Shown: one piece after another, positions 17,235 to 26,600 of the stretch
Numbering within the stretch: position 1 is the first letter of the stretch
How the letters are laid out: every line of letters begins with the position of its first letter
Assembly (NCBI GenBank): GCA_025360005.1
Contig: JANYDA010000019.1
Location: 1-46,457, forward strand
DNA from: Fibrobacteria bacterium
GTDB taxonomy: Bacteria > Fibrobacterota > Fibrobacteria > UBA11236
DNA: 46,457 nucleotides
Direction: 5' to 3'
Position numbers and translations under genes: made by a program
The notes under the pieces: model-generated
The model's database searches: none
Told to the model about the DNA's origin: nothing
What the model saw: only the letters and a program-made list of their open reading frames with translations

Positions 17235-18167
17235 TTGCATTCCCGATTCCCGGTTTTCAAAACCATCCTTCCGGCTTTCGCCGCGGCATTGCTGGTAACG
17301 GACGCCTATTCCGATACCATCAAGCCCCTCATCTTCGGCCCATTCTTCATGAATGAACTCAACATCACCGGAAGCCCGGCGGGATACGATTATGTCCTGA
17401 CCAACGGCTATTATCATTTCCAAGCCGGCTGGATCGAACCCTTGGCGGAATCCAGCAAAGGGCTTTTCGGCGAAACCTATTTTGAAACCAACGGCAACCT
17501 CAACATCTCCCCATTCACATCCGATCTGGGGACTACCTTCAATGTGAAGCCGATCCGCTACCTTGAATTCGGACTGAGCTACAACCGCCTGATTTTCCAT
17601 AATTCCATGCTGTCCTTCTCCACTAAGACCAATACCGATCCCCCCGACAAAAGCTTCTACGCGCCCGACGAAATCCTTACCGGCTCGAAGGAGCTTGGGG
17701 GCGCTGATATGTTCACCTATCAGGCCAACCTTACTTTCGATATCGGCAAAGGTCAGCTTTATTTCTTTGTTTCCCGGACCCTGTGGGATATCGACGCCAA
17801 AGGCAAATCCTTCGTCTACGAGTATGGGGATGAGTTTTTGATCGCCACCCGCGATCGGGTCAATAACGCACTGGCCCAGTTCTCATGGGATATGCAGCCC
17901 TGGTCCCTGTTCCGTACCGTTTCATTCCAGGGTTTCGAGCTTCGCGACGAGTATTGGATTGCAGACCATACCGAGTTGGAAAAAAACCTGGTCTCCTTCG
18001 GCATCACCGGCTTCCGGTTGGGAAGGAACCCAGAGCAGCAACGCCGCGGCCTGGACTTCAGCGTTGGTTATTGGACCTTGCACAACCAGATCCCAAAAGG
18101 CGAACCGGCCAAATCCTTCCTCCTCATGGCGGATTGGAAGTGGAATATCCATTTCCTGAAGATGTGA
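17235..18167 (+). CDS. Secreted, probably outer-membrane beta-barrel protein of unknown function
   Basis: The protein has 310 residues. It begins with a signal peptide (FPVFKTILPAFAAALLVTDAYS) and then shows alternating polar and aromatic strands rich in Tyr, Phe and Trp, for example YLEFGLSYNRLIFH, GKGQLYFFVSRTLWDI and LDFSVGYWTLHNQ. It ends in hydrophobic and aromatic residues (LLMADWKWNIHFLKM). This pattern suggests a transmembrane barrel of about 12-14 strands, but no named family is recognised. The start is TTG with CAGGGGTAA ahead. It is convergent with the LolA-like gene. Confidence 0.65.
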   Translation: MHSRFPVFKTILPAFAAALLVTDAYSDTIKPLIFGPFFMNELNITGSPAGYDYVLTNGYYHFQAGWIEPLAESSKGLFGETYFETNGNLNISPFTSDLGTTFNVKPIRYLEFGLSYNRLIFHNSMLSFSTKTNTDPPDKSFYAPDEILTGSKELGGADMFTYQANLTFDIGKGQLYFFVSRTLWDIDAKGKSFVYEYGDEFLIATRDRVNNALAQFSWDMQPWSLFRTVSFQGFELRDEYWIADHTELEKNLVSFGITGFRLGRNPEQQRRGLDFSVGYWTLHNQIPKGEPAKSFLLMADWKWNIHFLKM

Positions 18168-18246
18168 GGGAGGGGTCCGAAGGGGACTCAAGCTTTGCCT
18201 TAAAGCTATCCATCGTGGAGCCGAGATCGATATCCCGCTTCCGAAG

Positions 18247-19101
18247 TCAGTTACTGACTTCTTCGGAATTATCCGTTTCCGCATCCCCGCTCGCGGGGCC
18301 TGTCGGGGCCGGAATAAGCAAAGGCCGATTGGCCAAGAGATTCATGCCTCCTTTGGCTTTTTCCCGCTGGGCCAAGGGCGATTCCAGGAAGGAAAAATTC
18401 TTGAAGCACATTTGCAGGTTGGCGGTGGAATCATTGTCTGCTACAGCGAGGTCGGTGGCCAGCCACTTCCCTTCCATCTCCTTGTAGCCCCTGACGTCCA
18501 TGGTCTTGAGCCGTTCCCCATGACCGCCGAAAAAAGTCATCGATTTCACCAGCACTGGCGCCTTCGATAAAGTGACATCGATCCGGCCATAAAAGGATTG
18601 GAACAAGGGTTTCAAGGTCATGGAAATCTGGTATCCGCTATCCGTGGTCTTGACGCCTTTGCAGGACGAATATTCCAGGAAGAAGTCCGCGGGAAGCTTA
18701 AGCATGTCTTCATAGGTCAGCAAATTTCCAAACACGCCTTTTTTCCACTGCCGATTCGCGATGCGCCTTACCCTCCGGGAATTGTCATCCGTGACCCATT
18801 GCTCTTTTCCGAAATTCAGGCTCCGGTACTCGAAAGCCTTTTTGGATCCGGAAAGGCACATCTTGCGTTCACCCACATCGTCGGCGAACTCGGCCCAACC
18901 CGCAAGCGAATCCTTGCCATCGGCGAAATTCTCATTCACGATTTCCAGGGTAGCCTGGTAACGGCCATGATACTGGTTCTCCATTGCTTGCAGCAGGAGC
19001 GGTCGCGCGACATCGTCCTCGCCGGCCCCGAAAACTGCAGCAACACTCGCCAGCAACAGGCCGGACATCAAGTTCGGTTTTCTTGTTTTATGTAAGGGCA
19101 T
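18247..19101 (-). CDS. LolA-like outer-membrane lipoprotein-sorting family protein
   Basis: The protein has 284 residues with a signal peptide (LMSGLLLASVAAVFGAG). The mature part resembles the LolA/LolB-fold proteins annotated as outer-membrane lipoprotein-sorting protein: QYHGRYQATLEIVNENFADG, EQWVTDDNSRRVRRI, LLTYEDMLKLPADFF and RLKTMDVRGYKEMEGKWLAT. Members bind lipid or lipoprotein acyl chains in the periplasm, and many sit with export machines of the RND/MMPL type, which are absent here. The C-terminus has an acidic tail. The role is inferred from fold only. Confidence 0.7.
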   Translation of the reverse strand: MPLHKTRKPNLMSGLLLASVAAVFGAGEDDVARPLLLQAMENQYHGRYQATLEIVNENFADGKDSLAGWAEFADDVGERKMCLSGSKKAFEYRSLNFGKEQWVTDDNSRRVRRIANRQWKKGVFGNLLTYEDMLKLPADFFLEYSSCKGVKTTDSGYQISMTLKPLFQSFYGRIDVTLSKAPVLVKSMTFFGGHGERLKTMDVRGYKEMEGKWLATDLAVADNDSTANLQMCFKNFSFLESPLAQREKAKGGMNLLANRPLLIPAPTGPASGDAETDNSEEVSN

Positions 19102-19555
19102 GCGGTTCGATTGGATTCGGTTTCAGATAAAAGTCTTTCAGTAAATTATATAATTCGGCAGCTATCGTTACCCGGTAATACCTCCGGGATTCTTCGGAAA
19201 ATATATTCACTTACCGCTATTTAACCCCACCGCGTAAGAACGCCCCGAATTCTCCCAAAACGCGAAACCGCCTCCCTGCTTGGACAAAAGCTGCCAATCT
19301 CCCGTGCTCCTCTGATCGTCCCCAATTGCTCATGCCTCGCTTCAATCAGCCTAGATTAGGGTTGGGGCAAAGGAAGTGGTCGGCAGCCCTACAAGCATAA
19401 GGCTGCCGACGGGACGAGGAATGGCCATCGAGCAGTGAGGCGCCATCCCTTCGGTACGAGGCTGATCTCGGGGGCATCCAGAACGGAGCCTCAATCCAGC
19501 CGATTCTCAAGCTTAAGGCAGGGCACTGTTTTGCCGCAATACCTGTCTCAACCGT
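19102..19555. other. Intergenic stretch with three consecutive hairpins, possible structured RNA
   Basis: There is no credible open frame. Three stems follow one another. GTCGGCAGCC at 19379-19388 pairs perfectly with GGCTGCCGAC at 19401-19410. GGAATGGC at 19418-19425 pairs with GCCATCC at 19442-19448, with one bulge. GAGGCT at 19458-19463 pairs with AGCCTC at 19487-19492. None is followed by a U-run on either strand. The stretch lies downstream of recA and could be its 3' region or an unrelated small RNA. It does not look like tmRNA, SRP RNA, 6S or RNase P RNA. Confidence 0.4.
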
Positions 19556-20668
19556 TCAGGTCTCTCCCTGAGCGGTAATCTCGATATTGTCCCAGGACTC
19601 GTTGTCGGCAGGAGCGACGCCCTTGCCGGCCTTGGCATCGGCCTGACCGGAAGCGGCGGTTTGCCGGATCTTGGCTTCGATCTCCTGGGCCATGGCCTTA
19701 TTTTCCTTGAGGAAATCCCGGGCCTTTTCTCTGCCCTGCCCCAGGCGATCCTTGCCGTAGGAGAACCAGGTGCCGCTTTTCTGGATGATTTCCATTTCCG
19801 TGGCCATGTCCAAAAGACTGCCTTCCCTGGAGATGCCGGTGCCATAGAGGATATCGAACTCGCATTGCTTGAAGGGCGCAGCTACTTTGTTCTTGACCAC
19901 CTTCACCTTGGTACGATTGCCGATGACCTCTTCGCCTTCCTTAAGCGAAGCGATCTTGCGGATGTCGAGGCGCACGGAGGCGTAGAACTTGAGGGCATTA
20001 CCGCCGGTGGTGGTTTCCGGATTGCCGAACATGACGCCGATCTTCATGCGCAATTGGTTGATGAATATGAGGCAGCAATGGGAGCGGTTCAGAATACCGG
20101 TAAGTTTGCGCAAGGCCTGGGACATCAGACGGGCCTGGAGGCCCATATGCGAATCCCCCATTTCACCGTTGATCTCGGCTTGCGGCACCAGGGCCGCCAC
20201 CGAATCCACCACGATAAGATCGATGGCATTGCTGCGAACCAAAGTCTCGCAAATGTCCAGGGCCTGTTCGCCCGTATCGGGCTGGGAGACCAATAGATTG
20301 TCGATATCCACTCCGAGCTTGCGGGCATAGAGCGCATCGAAGGCATGCTCGGCATCGATGAACGCGGCCACGCCTCCGGCCTTTTGGCATTCTGCGATGG
20401 CATGCAAGGTCAGCGTAGTCTTGCCGGAGGATTCCGGTCCAAAAATCTCGACGATCCGGCCCTTGGGCAAACCGCCGACGCCAAGCGTCATGTCTAACTG
20501 GATGCATCCCGTACTGATGACAGGGATGTCCGCGATTTCCTGGTTGCCCAAGGTCATGATGGAACCCTTGCCGTGATTCTTTTCGATGAGTGCCACGCAG
20601 ATATCGATAGCCCTTTTCTTGCTGGCGGCTTCCTCGGAAACCGGAGGGGTATTTTTTTTGACGGACAT
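19556..20668 (-). CDS. recA: Recombinase A
   Basis: RecA coats single-stranded DNA, drives homologous strand exchange and triggers LexA self-cleavage. The protein has 370 residues. The Walker A motif is GPESSGKTT at 77-85, Walker B is in [17 protein letters not shown], and [22 protein letters not shown] is the conserved L2-type region. The acidic, Gly-rich tail is normal for the family. AAGGAGT stands a few bases before the ATG. The gene follows cinA on the same strand but has its own SOS-type promoter in the gap. No U-tract terminator is visible behind it. Confidence 0.98.
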   Translation of the reverse strand: MSVKKNTPPVSEEAASKKRAIDICVALIEKNHGKGSIMTLGNQEIADIPVISTGCIQLDMTLGVGGLPKGRIVEIFGPESSGKTTLTLHAIAECQKAGGVAAFIDAEHAFDALYARKLGVDIDNLLVSQPDTGEQALDICETLVRSNAIDLIVVDSVAALVPQAEINGEMGDSHMGLQARLMSQALRKLTGILNRSHCCLIFINQLRMKIGVMFGNPETTTGGNALKFYASVRLDIRKIASLKEGEEVIGNRTKVKVVKNKVAAPFKQCEFDILYGTGISREGSLLDMATEMEIIQKSGTWFSYGKDRLGQGREKARDFLKENKAMAQEIEAKIRQTAASGQADAKAGKGVAPADNESWDNIEITAQGET

Positions 20669-20705
20669 AAGAGACTCCTTATGGAAGGGAGGGGTTGAAA
20701 GAAGA

Positions 20706-20738
20706 ATATAATTTACTGCTCATTTGTGCAAGGGCAAT
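20706..20738 (-). promoter_or_regulatory. recA promoter with LexA (SOS) box
   Basis: TGCTCATTTGTGCA at 20718-20731 (plus strand) fits TGCNC-N4-GTGCA, the LexA box I recall for Fibrobacter succinogenes. On the recA strand TTGCCC (20738-20733) and TAAATT (20716-20711) are 16 nt apart, and the box fills that spacer almost exactly. An alternative pair, TTGCAC and TATATT, is 15 nt apart. Repressor bound here would block RNA polymerase. The leader to the recA ATG is about 40 nt. Confidence 0.75.
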
Positions 20739-20749
20739 TATGAATATGT

Positions 20750-22012
20750 TCACTTTTGCTCCAATTGCCCTGAAATCGCCAATCTGAGCTGATTGAGAGC
20801 GGAATAAGCCGAACGCCAGCGGATGGTATTCCTATCCCCGCGGAGCTTCAACTGCTTGGCGACGCAAAAGTCCTTGGAAGCCACGGCAATCCAAACCGTG
20901 CCAACGGGCTTTTCCGTGGTGCCTCCGGTGGGGCCTGCGATGCCGGTGATGGCGGCCGCATAAGTGGCGCCGGTCCTCCCCAGGCATCCGCGTGCCATCG
21001 CCATGGCGGTAGCCTCCGAAACCGCGCCGTGGGACTCCAGGATCCCGGCATCCACACCCAGCAAATCGGTTTTGGCGGGATTGGAATAAGTCAAGAAGCC
21101 CTTATGGAAAACCGCCGAGCTGCCGGGAACTTCCGTGATCAGGAATCCCAGGCCTCCACCAGTACAGGACTCGGCCACGGAAACGGTGGCCCGCTCGGCA
21201 AGCAACAGTTTGACTACGGCTTGGGGCAAGGCGGAGCCTTCGCTATCGACAATTGCTTCAGGGGGAATGGCGGCGAGCATTTTCCGCCAAAGTAAATCGA
21301 GTTCCGAAGCGCGGCGATCCCGATCGGACGGAGCGCACAGGCACGACAAGGTGAGGCGCACGCCTTTTTCCCCCGGAAGACTGGAGAAGCGGAAGTGGGC
21401 CGGAATTCCAAGGGAACCGAAAGCTTCGCGCTGCGCGCTTTCCGACCAGGACCAGGTCCATAGGGCTTTTTCCAAAAGCACGCCGTCCCCTTGCAGGCCG
21501 GGCATGAGATGCAAGCGCACCATCGCGTCCAGTTCCGAGGGAACTCCGGGGAAAGCATAGCCGGTGACGCCGCGCGCCTGGAAGGCGAATCCGCATGCCG
21601 TACCTGCGGGGTTACGTAACGCGCGTGTTCCCTCAGGGATGGATGCCTGGACCATTTGGCCCCAAGGCAAGTCCGACGCGGGCTTGCCCAGGAATTCCGA
21701 GAGCCAGGCCAAAGCCTCCGGGCTTGCGGCGACCTTGAGCCCAAGGAAGGCCGCCACTGCTTGGCGGGTCAGATCGTCCTGGGTGGGCCCCAGGCCTCCA
21801 GTTAGGATGAGCATATCGATTTCGCCGAGCGCCTGCGGCCCCGTGGCCCAGTCCAGAGCGCGGACGATGGCGTCTTCTTCATCCCCGATTACCAGGTTGA
21901 ACGGGATCCGATGTCCCAAAGGGGCCAGTAGGCGGGCCAACTCGAATTGATTCGAGTTCAGGATTTTGCCTCCGAGCAACTCATCCCCGATATTGATGAT
22001 TCCGACTCTCAT
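20750..22012 (-). CDS. cinA: CinA-like protein with molybdopterin-binding and nicotinamide-nucleotide amidase domains
   Basis: CinA proteins join an N-terminal MoCF-type domain (ADP-ribose/NMN pyrophosphatase-like activity in some) to a C-terminal PncC domain that deamidates nicotinamide mononucleotide for NAD salvage. The protein has 420 residues. The N-terminal part shows VGIINIGDELLGGKILNSN and LILTGGLGPTQDDLT. The C-terminal part shows VSVAESCTGGGLGFLITEVP, GFLTYSNPAKTDLLGV and ITGIAGPTGGTTEKPVGTVW. The open frame starts earlier, but MRVGIINIGDE at 22012 is the family start. The cinA-recA order is conserved in many bacteria. Confidence 0.93.
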   Translation of the reverse strand: MRVGIINIGDELLGGKILNSNQFELARLLAPLGHRIPFNLVIGDEEDAIVRALDWATGPQALGEIDMLILTGGLGPTQDDLTRQAVAAFLGLKVAASPEALAWLSEFLGKPASDLPWGQMVQASIPEGTRALRNPAGTACGFAFQARGVTGYAFPGVPSELDAMVRLHLMPGLQGDGVLLEKALWTWSWSESAQREAFGSLGIPAHFRFSSLPGEKGVRLTLSCLCAPSDRDRRASELDLLWRKMLAAIPPEAIVDSEGSALPQAVVKLLLAERATVSVAESCTGGGLGFLITEVPGSSAVFHKGFLTYSNPAKTDLLGVDAGILESHGAVSEATAMAMARGCLGRTGATYAAAITGIAGPTGGTTEKPVGTVWIAVASKDFCVAKQLKLRGDRNTIRWRSAYSALNQLRLAISGQLEQK

Positions 22013-22120
22013 GGAAGAAAATATACCATCGGCACCAGGACAGAAACCGTCCCGCATGAGCGATAGCCCGTTCCGGAAGCGCTCCAGTTCTTTGTACTTT
22101 TTCCGCTCGGAAGCCACGCC

Positions 22121-23068
22121 ATGCCCAAGTCATCCGCCTTCATCATCCTATCCCTGTTCATGGCATTGCTTTACCGGCCGCTGGCAGCGCAGGGGCATAG
22201 CGGTATCGTCGCCATAGACACGCTACCCTTGCACGATTGGACCGGCCCCAGCGAGCCGCTTTCCTATCCCAAGACCATCGTCCTCTCCGCTCTGCTCCCG
22301 GGCGGCGGCCAGTTTTACGGGGAACATCCGGTGCGGGGAAGCTTCCTGGTGGGATTGGAAACCCTGTTGGGAGGGCTCGCCATCTATTCCGATCTGGTGG
22401 ATGTGCCCCATTGGCGGAACCAGGCCAAAGACGCGTTGGATTCCGCGGATGCCCTCTTTATCAAGCAGAGCCGGATGCCGGACAGCGCCGCCGGCCTGGG
22501 CGTGCAACGCTCGAACCAGATCCAGTTTGCGCGGAAGCGATCGCAACTGGCTTCGCAGCAGGAGGATCTCGCCAACTCGCAAATCGCCTGGGCGCTGGGA
22601 CTGCATTTGTACGGCGTCCTGGACGCAGCGGAAATCGCCTACCTCAGCCGCCATCGCGATACGGAAACCCGTTCGGTACGCAGGGCCATGACCTATGGAA
22701 TGCTGTTCCCCGGAGGCGGCCAGCTATACAATCGCCGTTACGGAAAATTCGGGATGCTGTGGATGACCCTGGGCGCCAGCGTGGTCTCCGCCTACTCCCG
22801 CCAGGAGATGGTGAACCTCCTCAATCATCGCTTGCGGGTAGCGCGCGATGAACACGACGCCGACGGCATTTCCCAACTGGACAAGGATCGCACCCTTTAC
22901 CGCAAGCGCCGCAACCAATATTTCTGGGGCATGGGACTCTTTTATGTCTATTCGGTTCTGGACGGAATGGTGGACGCCTCCCTGTCCGATTTCGACTCGC
23001 CCCAGAAGTTCGCCGTTTCCGCCGGGCCGGAAGGGTCGCTGGCCTGCGAATGGCGCATCCCTTTTTGA
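22121..23068 (+). CDS. DUF5683-like membrane protein, two tandem modules
   Basis: The protein has 315 residues with a signal peptide (SAFIILSLFMALLYRPLAAQ). The body contains two copies of the DUF5683-type motif. The first is IVLSALLPGGGQFYGEHPVRG followed by a hydrophobic segment. The second is TYGMLFPGGGQLYNRRYGKF followed by GMLWMTLGASVVSAYS. A helical region with Arg/Asp/Glu (about 105-150) links them. Proteins of this kind are found in Fibrobacterota and Bacteroidota envelopes and have no known activity. It is divergent from cinA, with a 108-nt gap. Confidence 0.68.
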   Translation: MPKSSAFIILSLFMALLYRPLAAQGHSGIVAIDTLPLHDWTGPSEPLSYPKTIVLSALLPGGGQFYGEHPVRGSFLVGLETLLGGLAIYSDLVDVPHWRNQAKDALDSADALFIKQSRMPDSAAGLGVQRSNQIQFARKRSQLASQQEDLANSQIAWALGLHLYGVLDAAEIAYLSRHRDTETRSVRRAMTYGMLFPGGGQLYNRRYGKFGMLWMTLGASVVSAYSRQEMVNLLNHRLRVARDEHDADGISQLDKDRTLYRKRRNQYFWGMGLFYVYSVLDGMVDASLSDFDSPQKFAVSAGPEGSLACEWRIPF

Positions 23069-23078
23069 TCACCCCCGC

Positions 23079-23510
23079 TTAGCCGGGAGGATGGCTGCGC
23101 AGGAATGCGGCCCATTCCTTTTGCAAATAAGCCATGCCCGCTTCGGGCGATTCGGAATGCCGCAAATATTCCTCCATCATCTCGCGAAAGGTGGGCGGCT
23201 CGATATGCCTGATCCATCGATCCAGGCGGAAGTCGAAATAGATTTGCCGATGATCCTTGGGGAAATCGGCGGGAATTTTTTCCACCAGCGAAAGGATTTG
23301 CGGAGCGGACAATCCCCCTTCCGCCAGGGGCAGAAGGAACATGGGTAGCGGGTCCTTTTCCGGGCCGGGGTGGTGGCCGCGTTGGGCCAGCGTTTCCAAA
23401 ACGGATTCCAAGGCATCTGCCTTGGGACCCTGCAAGCGGATCAGCCTGGCTTCGATTTTGTGATCGGGAATGTGGAAGGACCGGTTTTCCATCTTCCACC
23501 AGAATAGCAT
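23079..23510 (-). CDS. Hypothetical protein
   Basis: The protein has 143 residues and no recognised family. It is probably cytosolic: no signal peptide, a Trp-rich N-terminus (LFWWKMENRSFHIP), and helices with many charged residues toward the end (PPTFREMMEEYLRHSESPEAG). The first ATG downstream of the large lipoprotein gene's terminator is at 23510. ATG 23492 is an alternative start. It is convergent with the DUF5683-type gene, 10 nt apart. Function is unknown. Confidence 0.55.
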   Translation of the reverse strand: MLFWWKMENRSFHIPDHKIEARLIRLQGPKADALESVLETLAQRGHHPGPEKDPLPMFLLPLAEGGLSAPQILSLVEKIPADFPKDHRQIYFDFRLDRWIRHIEPPTFREMMEEYLRHSESPEAGMAYLQKEWAAFLRSHPPG

Positions 23511-23576
23511 TCTCCGCCCCCGAACAGCCAGCCAGGCTGCGCCGGTAAAAGAGGACGGCATTGCCTTTGCCCGAAA

Positions 23577-23605
23577 TGAAAAGGCCCCGGGGAAACCCCG
23601 GGGCC
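23577..23605 (-). terminator. Rho-independent terminator of the large lipoprotein gene
   Basis: On the minus strand GGCCCCGGGG-TTT-CCCCGGGGCC is followed by TTTTCATTT. The stem is a perfect 10 bp. It starts 24 nt after the stop codon of the large gene. Confidence 0.9.
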
Positions 23606-23629
23606 GCATAAAGGGAAATCCGGTTTGGC

Positions 23630-26600
23630 TTAAATGCCGGCGAGCGCGGACTTTTCCGCCACCAGAATGCTCCCGTCGGGTCCCAGCATGGGCTTGGTGG
23701 GGTCGCCCTTGACGCCCAAGAAGACATAGACTTTTATGCTGCTGTTGGCATCGAATGCAGTCGTGAGTTTGCCGTCGAATACCACCGATTGCGGGTTGAC
23801 TTGGGCGGGCACGGCTCCGCTGGAAGAGGCAACCATCACCTTGTTCTGCTTGGCGTTCAACAGGTTCTTAAGATTATCCAGCGATCCCGTATAGATCTCC
23901 GGACGTCCGGTATCGGACGGGGGATTGTTCACGATGGGAGTGGAATCCTTGGGGGGATTGTTCACCACCGGGGTGGAATCCTTGGGAGGGTTGTTCGGCA
24001 CCGCGCCACTATCGGCGGGACGCAGGACTACCAAGGGCATGCCTTCCTTTATCAGCAGGCTCAAGGAATCCCCATTGGCGGAGAGCAACAGGTACTTGCT
24101 GGCGCCGGCCGCGTCCATGATGGAAACGACACGGGCGTTGGGTTCAACCGCCATGGAAGCGGGATTGACGTCCACCTTTCCGGCCAGATTTAACATGCTG
24201 TCTTTCACCAATCCCACCCGGTTGTTGGAGGTGGACAAAGCGATCTTCAGGAGGTCGAGAGCACCTTTGTACAGAGGGGGCGTTTTGAACCCGCCGGTAA
24301 CGGGACCGCAGGGACCTTTAGCGGGATCGCAGGCCGGCTGCGGACAGGTCGACTTGGCCGGATCGCAAGCGACCTTGTTGGTATCGACCGGGCAAGGGCC
24401 TTTACCGGGATCGCAAGCCGGGTTTACCGGGCTGCCGTTGACGGGGCAAACCATGGTGGAGTGGCCATAGTCGGGCGAGGCGGGACGGATTTCCGCTACG
24501 AAGACGTTGGCCCGGATGACGCCTTGCGCGTCGAAAGCCTTGTCGAGACGGTTAGGCGCGCCGGCCCTGAATTGATCCTCCATCAGCAGGACCAGATTGC
24601 TCCCGCTGAGGCTGACGCTCATGGAATCCGCGCTGTAGGCAGCCTTGGCGGCGGGAGATTCGTCCACGGCCGGGACGGCTTCCGGCACCAACACCACCTG
24701 ACCGCACATGGGAGACTTGGCGTCCATGACGTGGGCTGAATCGTTCATGACCCGGTACACGCGGTTGTTGATGGAGAGGTAGAAGAACTCGTTGGGTTTG
24801 ACTCCCGCGTTGGCGACGAAAGTCCTGAAGGAAGCCGCTCCGGACATGAAGGAGCGGAGGAACGAGGTAACCGGCGTGGTACCCGAATTGCCGCAAGGGC
24901 CCTTGGACGGATCGCAAGCGGGGTTGGGATTGGTGGTACAGGGGCCTTTGGCCGGATCGCAGGCGGGGTTGGGATTGGTGGTGCAAGGGCCTTTAGCGGG
25001 GTCGCAAGAGGGGGTATTGTTCACCGGCTGGGCGGCGATGCCGTTGCCCTGGGTATCCTGGAAAATCCATCCCTTGAACTTCCCCGTGATTCCGTCCGCG
25101 GCGGGAGTGATATCGGCCTTGGCGGCTTTGCCGTTGATCTGTCCGGGTATGCTCTTGTGCACGCCCGACGAATCGCTTTCCTGGAAGAAGTGGCCGTCCA
25201 CGATCCAGGATCCGTTGTTGTCATAGGCGATGCGTCCGCCCACTTCGGCGCGCTTGGTGCTGTTGTTGGCACCGCTGGATTTCTTCTCGCCGAAAAACTC
25301 GTAGCTGCCGTCGGACTGGGCGCGGATGCTGGGGTTCTCAATGACGGCGACGGTATCGCCGAATTCGTCCACCAAGCTAACCTTACCGTCCGCCAGGATG
25401 ATGAACGCGCCTTCCTTGGTGCCGGAAGGAGGCAAACGATAGGTGATGGCGTTGTTCACTACCGTATTGACGGGATTGTTCACCGCGGTACCGGTATTGC
25501 CGCCGCCGCTGGCCGGCAGGTACCTGCTCACGTCTTCGCCGCGGCCGCTGGCCGCGAACTGGCCGACATTGGGTCCTCCGCCGAAATTGGTCGAGGTTTT
25601 GGCGGGAGCCGGGATCATGTCGATCGGACCCATCAACAGCGAGGAGATGGCGTCGTAATGGCCGCGCAGCAAAAGAGCCCTGCCGGCGTCAGGGCCGTTC
25701 TTGAGCAAGGTGACGGGAACGTAGACTTCGCCGGCCGCCTCATTGAAACTGGTCCGGACGGAATCGCTCAGGGTATCTTTGCCGATCACGGCGGTGTAGA
25801 AGACCCAAAGCGCCTTTGAGGTGTCCGTGAAGAGCTTGAAGGTGATGCTGTTCAGATTGCTTCCCATCTGGAACTTGCCCGCAAAGACGCCGGACGGGGC
25901 GCTGGCGCGCGGACGCGTACCGGGGTTGTTCTTGGGATCGTTGGGGTTGAATCCGGACAGCATTTCGATGTCATCCGGGAAGCCGTCGCCATCGGTATCC
26001 TGCCAGACGATTCCCATGGCGATCAACTTGGCGATTTCCGCCTTCACGCCGGGGGCATCGGCCTTCTTGGTCACCAGGCTATCTGTTCCCTGGGGATCCA
26101 GCATGGCTTCCAGGAAATCCGCCAGACCGTCATTATCGGTATCGGTGCGGAAATCGGGATAGGAGTTGCGGTCCCGCGGATCCGTCTTGTACTTGGCTTC
26201 GATGGCGTCCGGAACTCCGTCCAGATCCATATCGCTGAAGCTCCCGTTGTTGTTGCCGTTAGGCTGGGTGCTCACGAATTTCTGCTGGTTGTTTTCCAAG
26301 GTGTTGAACGCCGCTCCGGAGGGAAATCCCTTGCAAGCGAAGTAACCGCGGTTGGGTCCGAAATCGGATTCCGCGAAATAACGATCGGGGCTGTAGCCGT
26401 TGGCCAGGAACTGCACGGCGGAAGTGTCCTTCACGCCGATGACCTTCCAATTGTAAACGCCGCCGAAGCCGCTCTCGGTCTTGTACAGGGTGGTCAGGGC
26501 ATTGTCGAAAATGGTGCGATCCCAACCGGGCAGTTTCAAATCCTGCACGCGGCGGAGTATGGAGGCGGCGTTATTGCCTTCCGGACCTCCGGCGCTGTTC

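Noticed and set aside
19100-19310. Short minus-strand frame in the recA downstream gap resembling a transposase end
   Set aside because: About 45 codons only, and the similarity was not convincing.
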